Positions 1-7,597 of a DNA stretch of 64,000 bases are shown here, piece after piece; positions within the stretch are counted from its first letter, which is position 1, and every line of letters begins with the position of its first letter. Location: contig CAZRYM010000006.1 of the NCBI GenBank assembly GCA_964604305.1, forward strand, positions 1 through 64,000, in the 5' to 3' direction. The position numbers and the translations under genes are program-made. Origin of the DNA: JASUTC01 sp964604305. Lineage in GTDB: Bacteria > Thermotogota > Thermotogae > MWEM01. Under the pieces are notes generated by a model. It was not told where the DNA came from and searched no databases. It saw only the letters and a list, made by a program, of their open reading frames with translations.

Positions 1-145
1 TGTCTTTGGCGAAGAATTTTTTGTAGCGTTCGACACTTTTTTCTACATCTTGTGGCGTTCCCGCAAAAGCGGGATAGACATGGTTGCGAATGTGAAGAAA
101 ATCCATAATTTCATTTTCTTTCAGTTCTCTGAAATGACAATGCAT
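1..145 (-). CDS. Unidentified protein, N-terminal fragment
   Basis: The first 48 codons of a minus-strand gene are visible; the rest lies outside the window. The start ATG is preceded by a clear AGGAGG ribosome binding site at good spacing. The visible protein begins MHCHFRELKENEIMDF and continues as an amphipathic, helix-rich stretch. The style resembles the N-terminus of a GNAT-type acetyltransferase, but the fragment is too short to assign and no catalytic motif is in view. Confidence 0.6.
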   Translation of the reverse strand, partial: MHCHFRELKENEIMDFLHIRNHVYPAFAGTPQDVEKSVERYKKFFAKD

Positions 146-165
146 ATTTGGTCCTCCTGAGTAAA

Positions 166-195
166 TGTAGGGGCATCCCTTCATTGTGGGTGCCC
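166..195. repeat. Palindromic intergenic element, tgtaggggc type
   Basis: An imperfect inverted repeat (GGGCATCCC, 8-base loop, GGGTGCCC) follows the sequence tgtaggggc. A second element with the same leading bases lies near 5867-5893. Similar G-rich palindromes are scattered through many bacterial genomes. No terminator-like T run follows it on either strand. Confidence 0.4.
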
Positions 196-245
196 AATCA
201 TTATACAACAACTGTTTATTTTTTGAATAATAAAAGCGGGGTGCA

Positions 246-276
246 TTAAAAAGGCACACCTTTCGGTGTGCCTTTT
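246..276 (-). terminator. Intrinsic terminator of the encapsulin operon
   Basis: The stem AAAGGCACACC / GGTGTGCCTTT with a 4-base loop is followed on the minus strand by a run of T. It lies about 26 bases after the encapsulin stop codon and closes the cargo-shell operon. Confidence 0.85.
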
Positions 277-301
277 GGAGAACTTTATTTTAACTCTTGC
301 G

Positions 302-1093
302 TTATTCCAGAATGACAGATGCTTCCGGTGCGTTGACTCTGAAGGTGAAGGATTCTATGAGGAAGAATACCAGTTCGTCTGCTTCCTGATGGGAATATCC
401 GACGGAGATATCCTGTCCCACTATGAATTCGAAGTCTTCGCTGTTGACGGGTAGAATCAAGCCTTTGTCTTCCAGGTCCGGCGCAAAGAAAATCTGACCT
501 TCCAGGAGATTTTCAAGTCTTCTTTTTGCCGGATAGCCTTTTTCGTTTGGTTTGTAAAGCAATGATCGCAGTTTGTTCCCTACTAAAAGGTTATAGGGAC
601 CTTCAATTCCCCGTGCTTCAAGAACTTTTACACCTTCAGCTGCCGGTGTAACCAGGTCGTCTTCTACTTGTACATGATCATTTTCTGAAACGGGTAAAAT
701 CCCTTTGATGCCGGCATGAGATAATCCGTTATAAATAGCTTGATTTTCAGCTTTTGCTATTTTTGTGGCAGCCTCAATGAGTGAGTCTGTCTCCACATCT
801 TCGGCGCCTCTCATAAGTGATTCGATTTCGTCCATCTTCAATTTAAACGGTACTTCAATTTCTACCATGGGCAATACTTGTCTTTGAGAGTATTTAACAC
901 CATCTAGAGGTGTATCTTCTACAGCTATTTTTCTTCCGGTATTGACTGCAGCAAAATCCATACCCTTTGGTCCGACAAATTCGACAACCTTTCTTGCGGT
1001 TAGTTTCAGGTTGAGTATTCTACGTGCCTCTTCATCTATAAAATTCCATGCTTCTTGGGAAATCGGTGCAATATGTCTTTTAAGGTTAGCCAT
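302..1093 (-). CDS. Encapsulin nanocompartment shell protein (family 1)
   Basis: HK97-fold shell protein of 263 residues that self-assembles into an icosahedral protein cage around cargo. Visible family features are the N-terminal arm with the LKR/AP pattern (residues 4-11), GIEGPYNLLV and GQDISVGY in the core, and the FIESFTFRV-like C-terminal strand. Three tandem ATG codons follow the SD AAAGGAGGG; the third (1093) has the best spacing. The longer upstream frame overlaps the cargo gene and is not real. The gene lies immediately behind the ferritin-like cargo, its SD overlapping the cargo stop region, so the two are translated as one operon. By alignment from memory, the flavin-stacking Trp87 of the T. 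maritima shell is an Asp here (residue 88). Confidence 0.95.
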   Translation of the reverse strand: MANLKRHIAPISQEAWNFIDEEARRILNLKLTARKVVEFVGPKGMDFAAVNTGRKIAVEDTPLDGVKYSQRQVLPMVEIEVPFKLKMDEIESLMRGAEDVETDSLIEAATKIAKAENQAIYNGLSHAGIKGILPVSENDHVQVEDDLVTPAAEGVKVLEARGIEGPYNLLVGNKLRSLLYKPNEKGYPAKRRLENLLEGQIFFAPDLEDKGLILPVNSEDFEFIVGQDISVGYSHQEADELVFFLIESFTFRVNAPEASVILE

Positions 1094-1106
1094 CATCATC
1101 CCTCCT

Positions 1107-1466
1107 TTATTTACTCTTTTTGCCTTTGATACCAAGCGATCCATCAGAAGAATCGCCGGCTGAGTTTGTTTCCTCTTCTGATCCACCTTCTTCAAGAGTC
1201 GTGATATCACCCTGTGTGAAGAAGAATTCTCGCATATTCTCATCCCATACTGGATTTCGTCTTCTGAGCCATTCCAGTCCCATACAGGCATGTTCTATTT
1301 CTTCATCTCTGTTGTGTTCCACAATAGCCTTTACGGTTGGATCGCTAGTTGCGTTGGCTCTCTGATTGTACCAGTCTATGGCCTCCAACTCTTCGATAAC
1401 ACTTTTGATAATTCTGTGATATTCTTTCGCCTCTTCAGGTAGATTGTCTTCATGATACTCGCTCAT
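1107..1466 (-). CDS. Encapsulated ferritin-like protein (EncFtn cargo)
   Basis: Cargo ferroxidase of 119 residues that oxidises Fe(II) inside the encapsulin shell. The protein matches the EncFtn family closely: EELEAIDWYNQR (residues 25-36) and HNRDEEIEHACMGLEWLRR (51-69) supply the presumed metal ligands Glu26, Glu56 and His59 by analogy with the Rhodospirillum rubrum protein, with Glu25 and Glu28 at the entry site. After a Ser/Gly/Glu-rich linker the C-terminus ends DGSLGIKGKKSK, which carries the LGI core of an encapsulin cargo-loading peptide. The start ATG has the SD AAGGAGGAG. It is the promoter-proximal gene of the operon with the shell downstream, which gives a complete iron-storage compartment. 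Confidence 0.95.
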   Translation of the reverse strand: MSEYHEDNLPEEAKEYHRIIKSVIEELEAIDWYNQRANATSDPTVKAIVEHNRDEEIEHACMGLEWLRRRNPVWDENMREFFFTQGDITTLEEGGSEEETNSAGDSSDGSLGIKGKKSK

Positions 1467-1517
1467 GTGATCTCCTCCTTATGTATTTTGATGTTATTTT
1501 CAAATTGATCTTATTTT

Positions 1518-1546
1518 ATTATAGTTGCTACTTATTCATTTGTCAA
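1518..1546 (-). promoter_or_regulatory. Promoter of the EncFtn-encapsulin operon
   Basis: On the minus strand TTGACA (1541-1546) and TATAAT (1518-1523) are separated by exactly 17 bases, a consensus housekeeping promoter. It lies about 50 bases before the cargo start codon. I do not see a convincing Fur or PerR box in it. Confidence 0.8.
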
Positions 1547-1704
1547 TCCAAAAATCATTTAATGATGATTAACTTACTTTCTTGCACTATATATAACGAA
1601 ATTATGTTAGGTATTCTTACAAAAAAAAAAGATAACAGCTTCACGTTTTCTTCACAGTTCTCTTGATAGAATTGAATTGTAGTAAAAATAAAGGGGGGAT
1701 TAAA

Positions 1705-2094
1705 GTGAAACAGACGATCAAAACGATAATGAATAAGCTTTTCCACCTTGAGCAAACGAAATATCCCGGAAATGACAAAATCATAGATCCTGAAACAGGA
1801 TATTCCATAACAACGAAAGGGGAATTTGCCTGGATGTCAACTATGCTTAGAAAGATGGGGTTTGAGGTTTACTGGTTGTGTGAAAGGACCGGCAATCAGA
1901 TTGGATTGATTATAGATAAGATGTTGTACGTGTGTTCCAATAAAAAAGAGTTTGATTCAAAATATCATGAAATTTATTTGAACGATATTGCCATGTATAA
2001 GGAATACGACGAGTTTAGTGAAAATAAAAACAGCATATTCGGACTTGTTTTTAAGGATAATAACGGATTTGAGTATTGCTGGAAAAAACTTTAA
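1705..2094 (+). CDS. Unrecognised 129-residue protein
   Basis: I do not recognise this protein. The GTG start is chosen because AAAGGGGGG lies 5-6 bases upstream; the longer frame to 1663 has no SD. The product is a small soluble protein with mixed alpha/beta character and aromatic-rich segments (FEVYWLCE, EYCWKKL at the C-terminus). It has no signal peptide and no membrane segment. The pattern GEFAWMSTMLRKMGFEVYWL may be a compact helix-strand unit. It stands alone, transcribed away from the encapsulin operon and toward the convergent liv operon. Codon use looks like that of its neighbours. Confidence 0.7.
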   Translation: MKQTIKTIMNKLFHLEQTKYPGNDKIIDPETGYSITTKGEFAWMSTMLRKMGFEVYWLCERTGNQIGLIIDKMLYVCSNKKEFDSKYHEIYLNDIAMYKEYDEFSENKNSIFGLVFKDNNGFEYCWKKL

Positions 2095-2097
2095 AAG

Positions 2098-2128
2098 AAA
2101 AAAGGCGGATGTACTTGACTCATCCGCC
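2098..2128 (-). terminator. Intrinsic terminator after livF
   Basis: The stem GGCGGATG / CATCCGCC (2104-2111 and 2121-2128) with a 9-base loop is followed on the minus strand by TTTTTTC and more T. It ends the liv operon and may also serve the convergent gene ending at 2094, although the plus-strand T run is weak. Confidence 0.8.
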
Positions 2129-2159
2129 ACTTTTCAAGGAAGGTTTTTTGATACTGCTG

Positions 2160-2888
2160 TTACATTCCCAGATATGCCTTTTGAACATCCGGGTTCGACA
2201 GAAGGGCTTTTGCGTCCCCCTTCATAATAATTTCTCCGGTTTCGATAACATAAGCGTAATCGGAGATGGACAATGCCGAAGCGGCGTTTTGTTCAACTAA
2301 CAGGATGGTTACACCGTCTTCTTTATTTATCTTCTCAATGACTTCAAAGACCTCCTTAACCAGCAGGGGAGCGAGTCCCAAAGAGGGTTCATCCAGCATC
2401 ATCAGTTTCGGATTGCTCATAAGCCCACGGCTGATGGCAAGCATTTGCTGTTCACCACCTGAAAGGGTCCCTCCCGGCTGGTTCAGCCTTTCCTCAAGTA
2501 TGGGAAAGAGACTGAATATCCACTCCAGGTCTTTTTTAATGCCTAATTTGTCTTTTCTGTTAAAGGCTCCCATGGTCAGGTTTTCTCTCACGGTTAATCC
2601 GGAGAAGATTCTCCTGCCTTCAGGAACATGAACAATCCCCATTTGTGTTATGGTATGAGGGGCCATGTTGGTGATCGGCTCTTCTCTAAATTTTACTGTT
2701 CCGTGTTTTACCTTTTCCAGCCCGCTTATTCCTGCAAGGGTTGAGGTCTTACCCGCCCCGTTGGCTCCAATTAATGTGACGATCTTTCCGGCGGGCACTT
2801 CGATTGAAATATCTTTGACCGCGTTGATAGGTCCGTAATCAATACTGATATCTTTTATTTGAAGCATTACCTCAGCTGATGATGACAT
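2160..2888 (-). CDS. livF: Branched-chain amino acid ABC transporter, ATPase LivF
   Basis: Second ATPase of the high-affinity Leu/Ile/Val importer, 242 residues. It shows Walker A GANGAGKTS, the ABC signature LSGGEQQML, Walker B KLMMLDEPSLGLAP with the catalytic Glu, and the H-loop position occupied as LVEQNA, the usual LivF form. The start at 2888 is chosen for its SD (GGAG 6-7 bases upstream) and for the match to family length. The longer frame runs back into livG and is an artefact. It overlaps the end of livG by 17 bases and is last in the operon. Confidence 0.95.
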   Translation of the reverse strand: MSSSAEVMLQIKDISIDYGPINAVKDISIEVPAGKIVTLIGANGAGKTSTLAGISGLEKVKHGTVKFREEPITNMAPHTITQMGIVHVPEGRRIFSGLTVRENLTMGAFNRKDKLGIKKDLEWIFSLFPILEERLNQPGGTLSGGEQQMLAISRGLMSNPKLMMLDEPSLGLAPLLVKEVFEVIEKINKEDGVTILLVEQNAASALSISDYAYVIETGEIIMKGDAKALLSNPDVQKAYLGM

Positions 2889-3729
2889 CTTTCCACTCCT
2901 CTCCAAGATAAGCCTCGATGACTTTGGGATTGGATCTGATTTCTTTTGGAACCCCCTTGGCGATTTCCCTGCCGTAGTCAAGAACGATGATGCGTTCACA
3001 AAGCCCCATGACGAATTTCATATCATGTTCGATTAAAAATACGGTTACGTTGAATTCATCGCGTATTCTTCTCACGAGGTTCATCAACGCAACCGATTCG
3101 GAGGGATTCATGCCTGCTGCCGGTTCGTCTAACAGCAGCAGTTTTGGTGTTGTTGCAAGTGCTCTTGCTATTTCAAGCTTTCGCTGCTCGCCGTATGGAA
3201 GTGATCCTGCCGGTTCATCCTTGTGATTTAGCATTCCAAGCTTTTCAAGGATATATTCAGCCTTTTCACGTTGTTCTTTTTCCTTTTTAAAATACCCTAA
3301 TTTAAAAACAGATTTCCAGAACCAAAGATCAGTGGCGCCTTTTTTTGTGCCATTCCATTTTTTCATGATTTTATCGGGCTTGGTGTTGGCCAGTTCATAA
3401 TGCATGGCTGCCTGGAGATTTTCCGTTACCGTCATAGTCTTAAATAATCTTATATTCTGAAAGGTTCTTGCTATTCCGAAATGAGTGATGAAATAGGGTT
3501 CGAAATCATCAATGATTTTATCTTCCAGATAAACATGCCCTTGAGTGGGTTTGTAAACTCCTGTTATCACGTTGAATATCGTTGTTTTTCCGGCGCCGTT
3601 AGGCCCGATTAACCCAAGGATTTCCCCTTCTTCAATTTCAGCTTTGAAATCTCCAACAGCTACCAATCCGCCAAAGCGCACGGTCATATTATCAATTGTT
3701 AAAATTATTTTCTTTTTTTTATTTTCCAT
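2872..3729 (-). CDS. livG: Branched-chain amino acid ABC transporter, ATPase LivG
   Basis: First ATPase of the Liv importer, 285 residues. Walker A GPNGAGKTT, the signature LPYGEQRKLEIARAL (the LivG form, with Pro-Tyr for Ser-Gly) and Walker B KLLLLDEPAAGMNP are visible, followed by the H-loop LIEHDMKFVM and the LivG-type C-terminal segment GVPKEIRSNPKVIEAYLGEEW. The ATG at 3729 is preferred over a TTG two codons upstream because the SD AAAGGGG is properly spaced only for the ATG. It overlaps livM by about 11 bases, so translation is likely coupled. Confidence 0.95.
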   Translation of the reverse strand: MENKKKKIILTIDNMTVRFGGLVAVGDFKAEIEEGEILGLIGPNGAGKTTIFNVITGVYKPTQGHVYLEDKIIDDFEPYFITHFGIARTFQNIRLFKTMTVTENLQAAMHYELANTKPDKIMKKWNGTKKGATDLWFWKSVFKLGYFKKEKEQREKAEYILEKLGMLNHKDEPAGSLPYGEQRKLEIARALATTPKLLLLDEPAAGMNPSESVALMNLVRRIRDEFNVTVFLIEHDMKFVMGLCERIIVLDYGREIAKGVPKEIRSNPKVIEAYLGEEWKDVIIS

Positions 3730-4813
3730 GGCCAACGCCCCTTTTAAATCTTAGTATCGTTCTGTAAAGAGCATTCCAGGTTAACTCGTTTCTCCCCATA
3801 ATCCCCTTCTGCCAGAAGATCATAATGATGATAAAAAGGGCTGAAAAAACAAGCATTCTCATTCCCGAAATTCCGGTGATGGTGAATCCGAAAAGCGTCA
3901 TATCCGATTCCACAAATCTGAGAAATTCCGATAGAACGGCAAACAAACCGGCACCTAAAACTGCTCCTGAAAGGCTTCCCAAACCACCAAGGACGATCAT
4001 AATCAGAATGTTAAATGTGAGCATGATCCCCAGTGTGGTTGGTTTCGGGTCAATGGACGTGAGCCAGTGTGCATAAAGTGAACCTGCAACTCCTGCAAAG
4101 AATCCTCCCATGACAAAAGAGGTGAGTTGATGTTTGAAGACATTTATTCCCATGGCTTTTGCTGCGATGGGATCATCTCTGATGGCTCTCAGTGCCCTTC
4201 CATAAGAACTCTTGGCGAAACTTCCGATGATTAAAAGGGTAATCAACAACCATCCCCATGACCACCAGATGTTAGTATAGGAAGGGATGCCTTTTAATCC
4301 AAGGGAGCCGTTGGTGATTCTGTTCCAGTTCAACAGAAATATACGGATGATCTCCGCAAAGCCCAGTGATGTAATGGCCAGATAATCTCCGGACATTCTC
4401 ATAGTAGGCCAACCGACAACGAAGGCCATGAGTGCAGCAACTGAACCTCCGGCTACCGTTGCCCAGAAAAAAGGAATATTCGAAAGAGCTTCTGTGTTGA
4501 TGGGAAATGCAACCCCCATAAGAATAAATGAAGCTTCTTTTAACTGAACACTCATGGTTAATAATGCAGAAACATAGGCACCTATCGCAATAAATCCGGC
4601 GTGCCCCAGGGACAGCATACCCGAGACTCCGTTGATTAGCGTGAGACTCACCGCCATAATAGCAAATATGCCGATGAGTGATACGATTCGAATCATATAA
4701 CTGTTCAAATTTTCTTCAGCAATAAAAAAGAGTATGCATATTCCTACGATGAACAGTATGGTTAATAAGAATTGTGCTTTAATACTGATTGTTTTTTTCT
4801 CCATGCCCATCAT
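3719..4813 (-). CDS. livM: Branched-chain amino acid ABC transporter, permease LivM
   Basis: Inner-membrane permease subunit of the Liv importer, 364 residues with about eight to ten hydrophobic segments. Family landmarks include NGVSGMLSLGHAGFIAIGAY near residue 65 and the EAA-like cytoplasmic loop SSYGRALRAIRDDPIAAKAMGIN (around 210), which docks on the ATPases, followed by GGLGSLSGAVLGAG. Start codons occur at 4813, 4810 and 4804; the first overlaps the livH stop as ATGA. It lies between livH and livG in the conserved order. Confidence 0.95.
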   Translation of the reverse strand: MMGMEKKTISIKAQFLLTILFIVGICILFFIAEENLNSYMIRIVSLIGIFAIMAVSLTLINGVSGMLSLGHAGFIAIGAYVSALLTMSVQLKEASFILMGVAFPINTEALSNIPFFWATVAGGSVAALMAFVVGWPTMRMSGDYLAITSLGFAEIIRIFLLNWNRITNGSLGLKGIPSYTNIWWSWGWLLITLLIIGSFAKSSYGRALRAIRDDPIAAKAMGINVFKHQLTSFVMGGFFAGVAGSLYAHWLTSIDPKPTTLGIMLTFNILIMIVLGGLGSLSGAVLGAGLFAVLSEFLRFVESDMTLFGFTITGISGMRMLVFSALFIIIMIFWQKGIMGRNELTWNALYRTILRFKRGVGHGK

Positions 4814-5751
4814 ACTTTCACCAATTCTTTTTTGCCCATGAGACCGCTGGGTCTGAATGACAGTAAAACGATCAGCAATATAAACGCAAAAGCATCTCTA
4901 TACCCTGCCATTTGAGGCATAAGACCGACTGCAAGAATTTCAATAAGTCCCAGTGCAATCCCGCCAACAATGGCACCGGCTACCGAGCCTATACCACCAA
5001 TAACAGCAGCCACGAATGCTTTCAGACCGGGCATAAAACCTATCATGGGCCAGACCTGCGGGTATTTCCCTACCCAAAGAATACCCCCTACTGCTGCCAG
5101 TGCAGATCCCAAGGCAAATGTCAAGCCGATGGTTTTATTGACACTGATTCCCATTAGTGCAACAGCTTTTGTATCCATTGATACCGCTCTCATGGCCATC
5201 CCGGTTTTGGTCCTATAAAGGATAAACCAAAGGATAAGAAAGGTGATAAGCGTTACGACGAATGTGATAATGGTGATACTGGGAATTCTGATGGCATTCA
5301 CAACAATTTCCCTGCCACGAGCTTCGATGACTTCCCCGCCAATGGTAAAGATTTTGCTAAAAAAATCAGGGAAGACATTTCTGAACGATTCAGGAATACC
5401 ACCAAAAAGAACGATTGCCAAACTCTGTAAAAACATTGATACACCGATAGCCGTTATCAGTGCTGAGATACGCGGTGCGTTCCGCAAAGGTTTGTAAGCT
5501 ATCTTATCAACGCTCATACCGAGTAAAGCAGCTCCTGCAATACCCACCCCCATTCCCAACCACCAGGGCAGACCAAACAAGGTTATGGCATAAAAAGTGA
5601 AAAAGATGGACATCATAAAAATCTCACCATGAGCAAAATTGATGAGTTTTAAGATACCGTAGACCATTGTATAACCTACAGCAATAAGCGCATACAATAA
5701 ACCCAAACTTAAACCGTTTATCACATGCTGCAAAAGAATCTCTATTTTCAA
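4810..5751 (-). CDS. livH: Branched-chain amino acid ABC transporter, permease LivH
   Basis: Inner-membrane permease partner of LivM, about 313 residues. The N-terminal pattern QHVINGLSLGLLYALIAVGYTMVYGILKLINFAHG is the LivH hallmark, cited here as QHVINGLSLGLLYALIAVGY. The EAA-like loop TKTGMAMRAVSMDTKAVALMGI lies near residue 190. I take the third of three tandem TTG codons (5751) because AAAGGGG lies eight bases before it. An earlier TTG at 5784 has an SD abutting it with no spacing. It overlaps livM by four bases. Confidence 0.93.
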   Translation of the reverse strand: MKIEILLQHVINGLSLGLLYALIAVGYTMVYGILKLINFAHGEIFMMSIFFTFYAITLFGLPWWLGMGVGIAGAALLGMSVDKIAYKPLRNAPRISALITAIGVSMFLQSLAIVLFGGIPESFRNVFPDFFSKIFTIGGEVIEARGREIVVNAIRIPSITIITFVVTLITFLILWFILYRTKTGMAMRAVSMDTKAVALMGISVNKTIGLTFALGSALAAVGGILWVGKYPQVWPMIGFMPGLKAFVAAVIGGIGSVAGAIVGGIALGLIEILAVGLMPQMAGYRDAFAFILLIVLLSFRPSGLMGKKELVKV

Positions 5752-5834
5752 CAACAACACCCCTTTATGAAGAACCCGCTTCAACCCTCCGAGATTTTTA
5801 CGGGTTGTGATTCCTGTAACTTTTACTCCACCTC

Positions 5835-5893
5835 ACCGTCTTCGACGGTTTCCCATTCCCGTTTATTGTAGGGGCGGACCTGTTTGTCCGCCC
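5835..5893. repeat. Two hairpins between livJ and livH
   Basis: The gap between the binding protein and the permeases holds ACCGTC-ttc-GACGGT (5835-5849) and a perfect palindrome GGGCGGAC / GTCCGCCC with a 6-base loop (5872-5893), which follows tgtagg. Neither has a T run. They may stabilise the livJ transcript so that binding protein exceeds permease, a common arrangement in such operons. The second resembles the palindrome near 166-195. Confidence 0.5.
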
Positions 5894-5977
5894 GTGAATT
5901 TAACAATAGTCTTTTTATCGGGATTTCTCATCAAAATTGCCCATATTTAATAGGATCACTTGTTCAAAAACAAAACT

Positions 5978-7099
5978 TTATGGGTTTATAACCGAGTCGT
6001 ACAAGTACTGGCCATCTTCTATTCTAACGATAACAACTGACTTTTCTGCGTTCCCTTCATCCGTGATGGTAATGAATCCCGTGGAGCCGGGGAAGTTTTT
6101 CGTTTCTCTGATGGCTTTTGCAACTTTTTCTCTATCCAATTCTCCCGCACGTTCGATGGCATCTCTTAAAACCAGGTAGGCATCAAAACCCAGACCGGCA
6201 AACATGGAAGGTTTTTCTCCGGGATATTTTTCAGCATAAGCTTTCAAGAACATTTCTGCATTTTCGTTAAAAGCAGGGGAATCCGCATGATAGCCGGCTG
6301 TCAAATAAAGGCCTTCAACGGCTTCTCCGCCTATTTCAACTGTTTCGTCAGCATAGGCACCGTCTCCGGTGGCAAGATTTCCGTAAAAACCATTATCGTA
6401 TGCCTGAGAGCATATCAAGGCGATTTCCGTGTAATAACCCGGAAGATATAAGGCATCGACGTTTTTCGACATGGCATCAAGAACTTGTGCAGAGAAATCC
6501 TGGTCTCCGGTTTTATAGTACTCGTAAAAAAGGTTGCCGCCAAGGCTTTCAAAAGTTTTTTTGAAGTAATTGGCCAATGAAACGGCATAATCCTGTTCTA
6601 CATCAACAAAGACGGCTACGTTTCTATCGCCCAGGTTGTACAATAATTTTGCAGCTGCCTGTCCCTGAAAATCATCTGAGAAACAAACTCTGTTGACGTA
6701 TTCTTTTCCTTCGGTAACAATAGGGCTTGTGGAAGTAGGTGATACCATAGCGGTTTTTAACTCTTCTGCTACAGCACCTCCTGCAAGGGAGTTACCACTG
6801 ATGATGTTTCCCAGGATGGCAAGTACGTTTTCGTTTTCGATAGCTCTGCGGACACCGTTAGCCGCTTCAACCTTATCACTTTTGGTATCCATGACGACCA
6901 TTTTAACAGGTAATCCCAGTATTTCAGGGAAGAGTTCCATTGCTACCTGAACACCCTGATAAGTCATTCGACCGTAGGCAGATGCGCCACCGGTCATAGA
7001 AAAAACAGCAGCCAGCTTAACTTCAGTGGGTTCTTCTGCACCATAAAATGTCCCCACAAGCATTAACAACACTAACAATACAACACTAAACTTTTTCAT
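5978..7099 (-). CDS. livJ: Branched-chain amino acid-binding lipoprotein or periplasmic protein LivJ
   Basis: Periplasmic substrate-binding protein of the Liv importer, 373 residues, type I fold. A signal peptide (KKF, then a hydrophobic core, cleavage near FYGAEEP) exports it; no lipobox Cys is visible. The mature N-terminus has the family pattern VKLAAVFSMTGGASAYG, and MVSPTSTSPIVTEGKEYV lies in the ligand cleft. The SD GAGGAGG precedes ATG at 7099. It is the first structural gene of the operon and lies behind an attenuator carrying Ile/Leu/Val codons (7176-7391), which supports a branched-chain amino acid substrate. Confidence 0.93.
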   Translation of the reverse strand: MKKFSVVLLVLLMLVGTFYGAEEPTEVKLAAVFSMTGGASAYGRMTYQGVQVAMELFPEILGLPVKMVVMDTKSDKVEAANGVRRAIENENVLAILGNIISGNSLAGGAVAEELKTAMVSPTSTSPIVTEGKEYVNRVCFSDDFQGQAAAKLLYNLGDRNVAVFVDVEQDYAVSLANYFKKTFESLGGNLFYEYYKTGDQDFSAQVLDAMSKNVDALYLPGYYTEIALICSQAYDNGFYGNLATGDGAYADETVEIGGEAVEGLYLTAGYHADSPAFNENAEMFLKAYAEKYPGEKPSMFAGLGFDAYLVLRDAIERAGELDREKVAKAIRETKNFPGSTGFITITDEGNAEKSVVIVRIEDGQYLYDSVINP

Positions 7100-7175
7100 T
7101 GAAAATCCTCCTCAGATTTTGGACTGATTGTCCATTTATTGTTCCAAAAGCCTCTCCGGAAAAGCTTGAATGGAT

Positions 7176-7214
7176 AAAAAAAAGGCGGGGAATTCTTTTT
7201 TTGAATTCCCCGCC
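7176..7214 (-). terminator. Attenuator terminator upstream of livJ
   Basis: A perfect 12-bp stem (7184-7195 with 7203-7214, GGCGGGGAATTC / GAATTCCCCGCC) with a 7-base loop is followed on the minus strand by eight T. It lies between the promoter-leader peptide unit and livJ, so livJ transcription must pass it. The GCGGGG of its first arm can also pair with CCCCGC inside the leader peptide region, which would block the terminator. Confidence 0.85.
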
Positions 7215-7246
7215 TGTTTAGAAGGTGCTTAGCCTAACAAAAGACC

Positions 7247-7336
7247 TTAGCTCCCCCGATAAGCGGGGCTGCTAATAACGATAACGTGCAACAATATTCC
7301 TTTGTTAAGCTTAAAACCTTGATTAGAGAAGATCAT
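7247..7336 (-). CDS. Leader peptide of the liv operon attenuator
   Basis: A 29-codon open frame with a strong SD (AGGAGG, nine bases before ATG) encodes a peptide whose middle reads GILLHVIVISSPAYRG. It packs Ile, Leu, Leu, His, Val, Ile, Val, Ile into eight codons, a cluster expected of a ribosome-stalling control region for branched-chain amino acids. The stop codon falls 33 bases before the terminator stem. CCCCG-cttat-CGGGG forms a hairpin within the last codons, and CCCCGC can alternatively pair with GCGGGG of the terminator. The logic matches classical ilv/leu attenuation: stalling favours antitermination, and full translation favours termination. Function is inferred. Confidence 0.8.
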   Translation of the reverse strand: MIFSNQGFKLNKGILLHVIVISSPAYRGS

Positions 7337-7363
7337 AGATTTCATCCTCCTGAAATTTTGCTT

Positions 7364-7391
7364 ATTATATCATAAATATGTGTAAAGTCAA
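7364..7391 (-). promoter_or_regulatory. Promoter of the liv leader and operon
   Basis: TTGACT (7386-7391) and TATAAT (7364-7369) are separated by 16 bases on the minus strand, placing the transcript start just ahead of the leader-peptide SD. The remaining stretch, 7392-7548, is AT-rich and I see nothing else in it. Confidence 0.75.
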
Positions 7392-7548
7392 GTCTGTACC
7401 TGTAATTGTTACAGCTTAGAAATTTTATATACAAAAATTTATTTATACATAGGAATAAAGCCTTTCGCCTGCTTAAAATAAATGCAATATACTGCAGTTT
7501 TCAGATTCTTTTCTACCAATATTTAAGTCATGTAATGGCAAGTCTTCA

Positions 7549-7557
7549 TGGTATAAT
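7549..7557 (+). promoter_or_regulatory. Extended -10 promoter of the phosphohexomutase gene
   Basis: TGGTATAAT is a perfect extended -10 element, 40 bases before the TTG start at 7598. No good -35 box is seen, as is usual for extended -10 promoters. Confidence 0.6.
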
Positions 7558-7597
7558 CGGTTAACATAATGGATTTGGTTCAATGGGGTGAAAAAAA

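Noticed and set aside
302..1291. 329-residue form of the encapsulin shell protein
   Set aside because: The extra N-terminus is read through the EncFtn gene in another frame; a strong SD marks the start at 1093.
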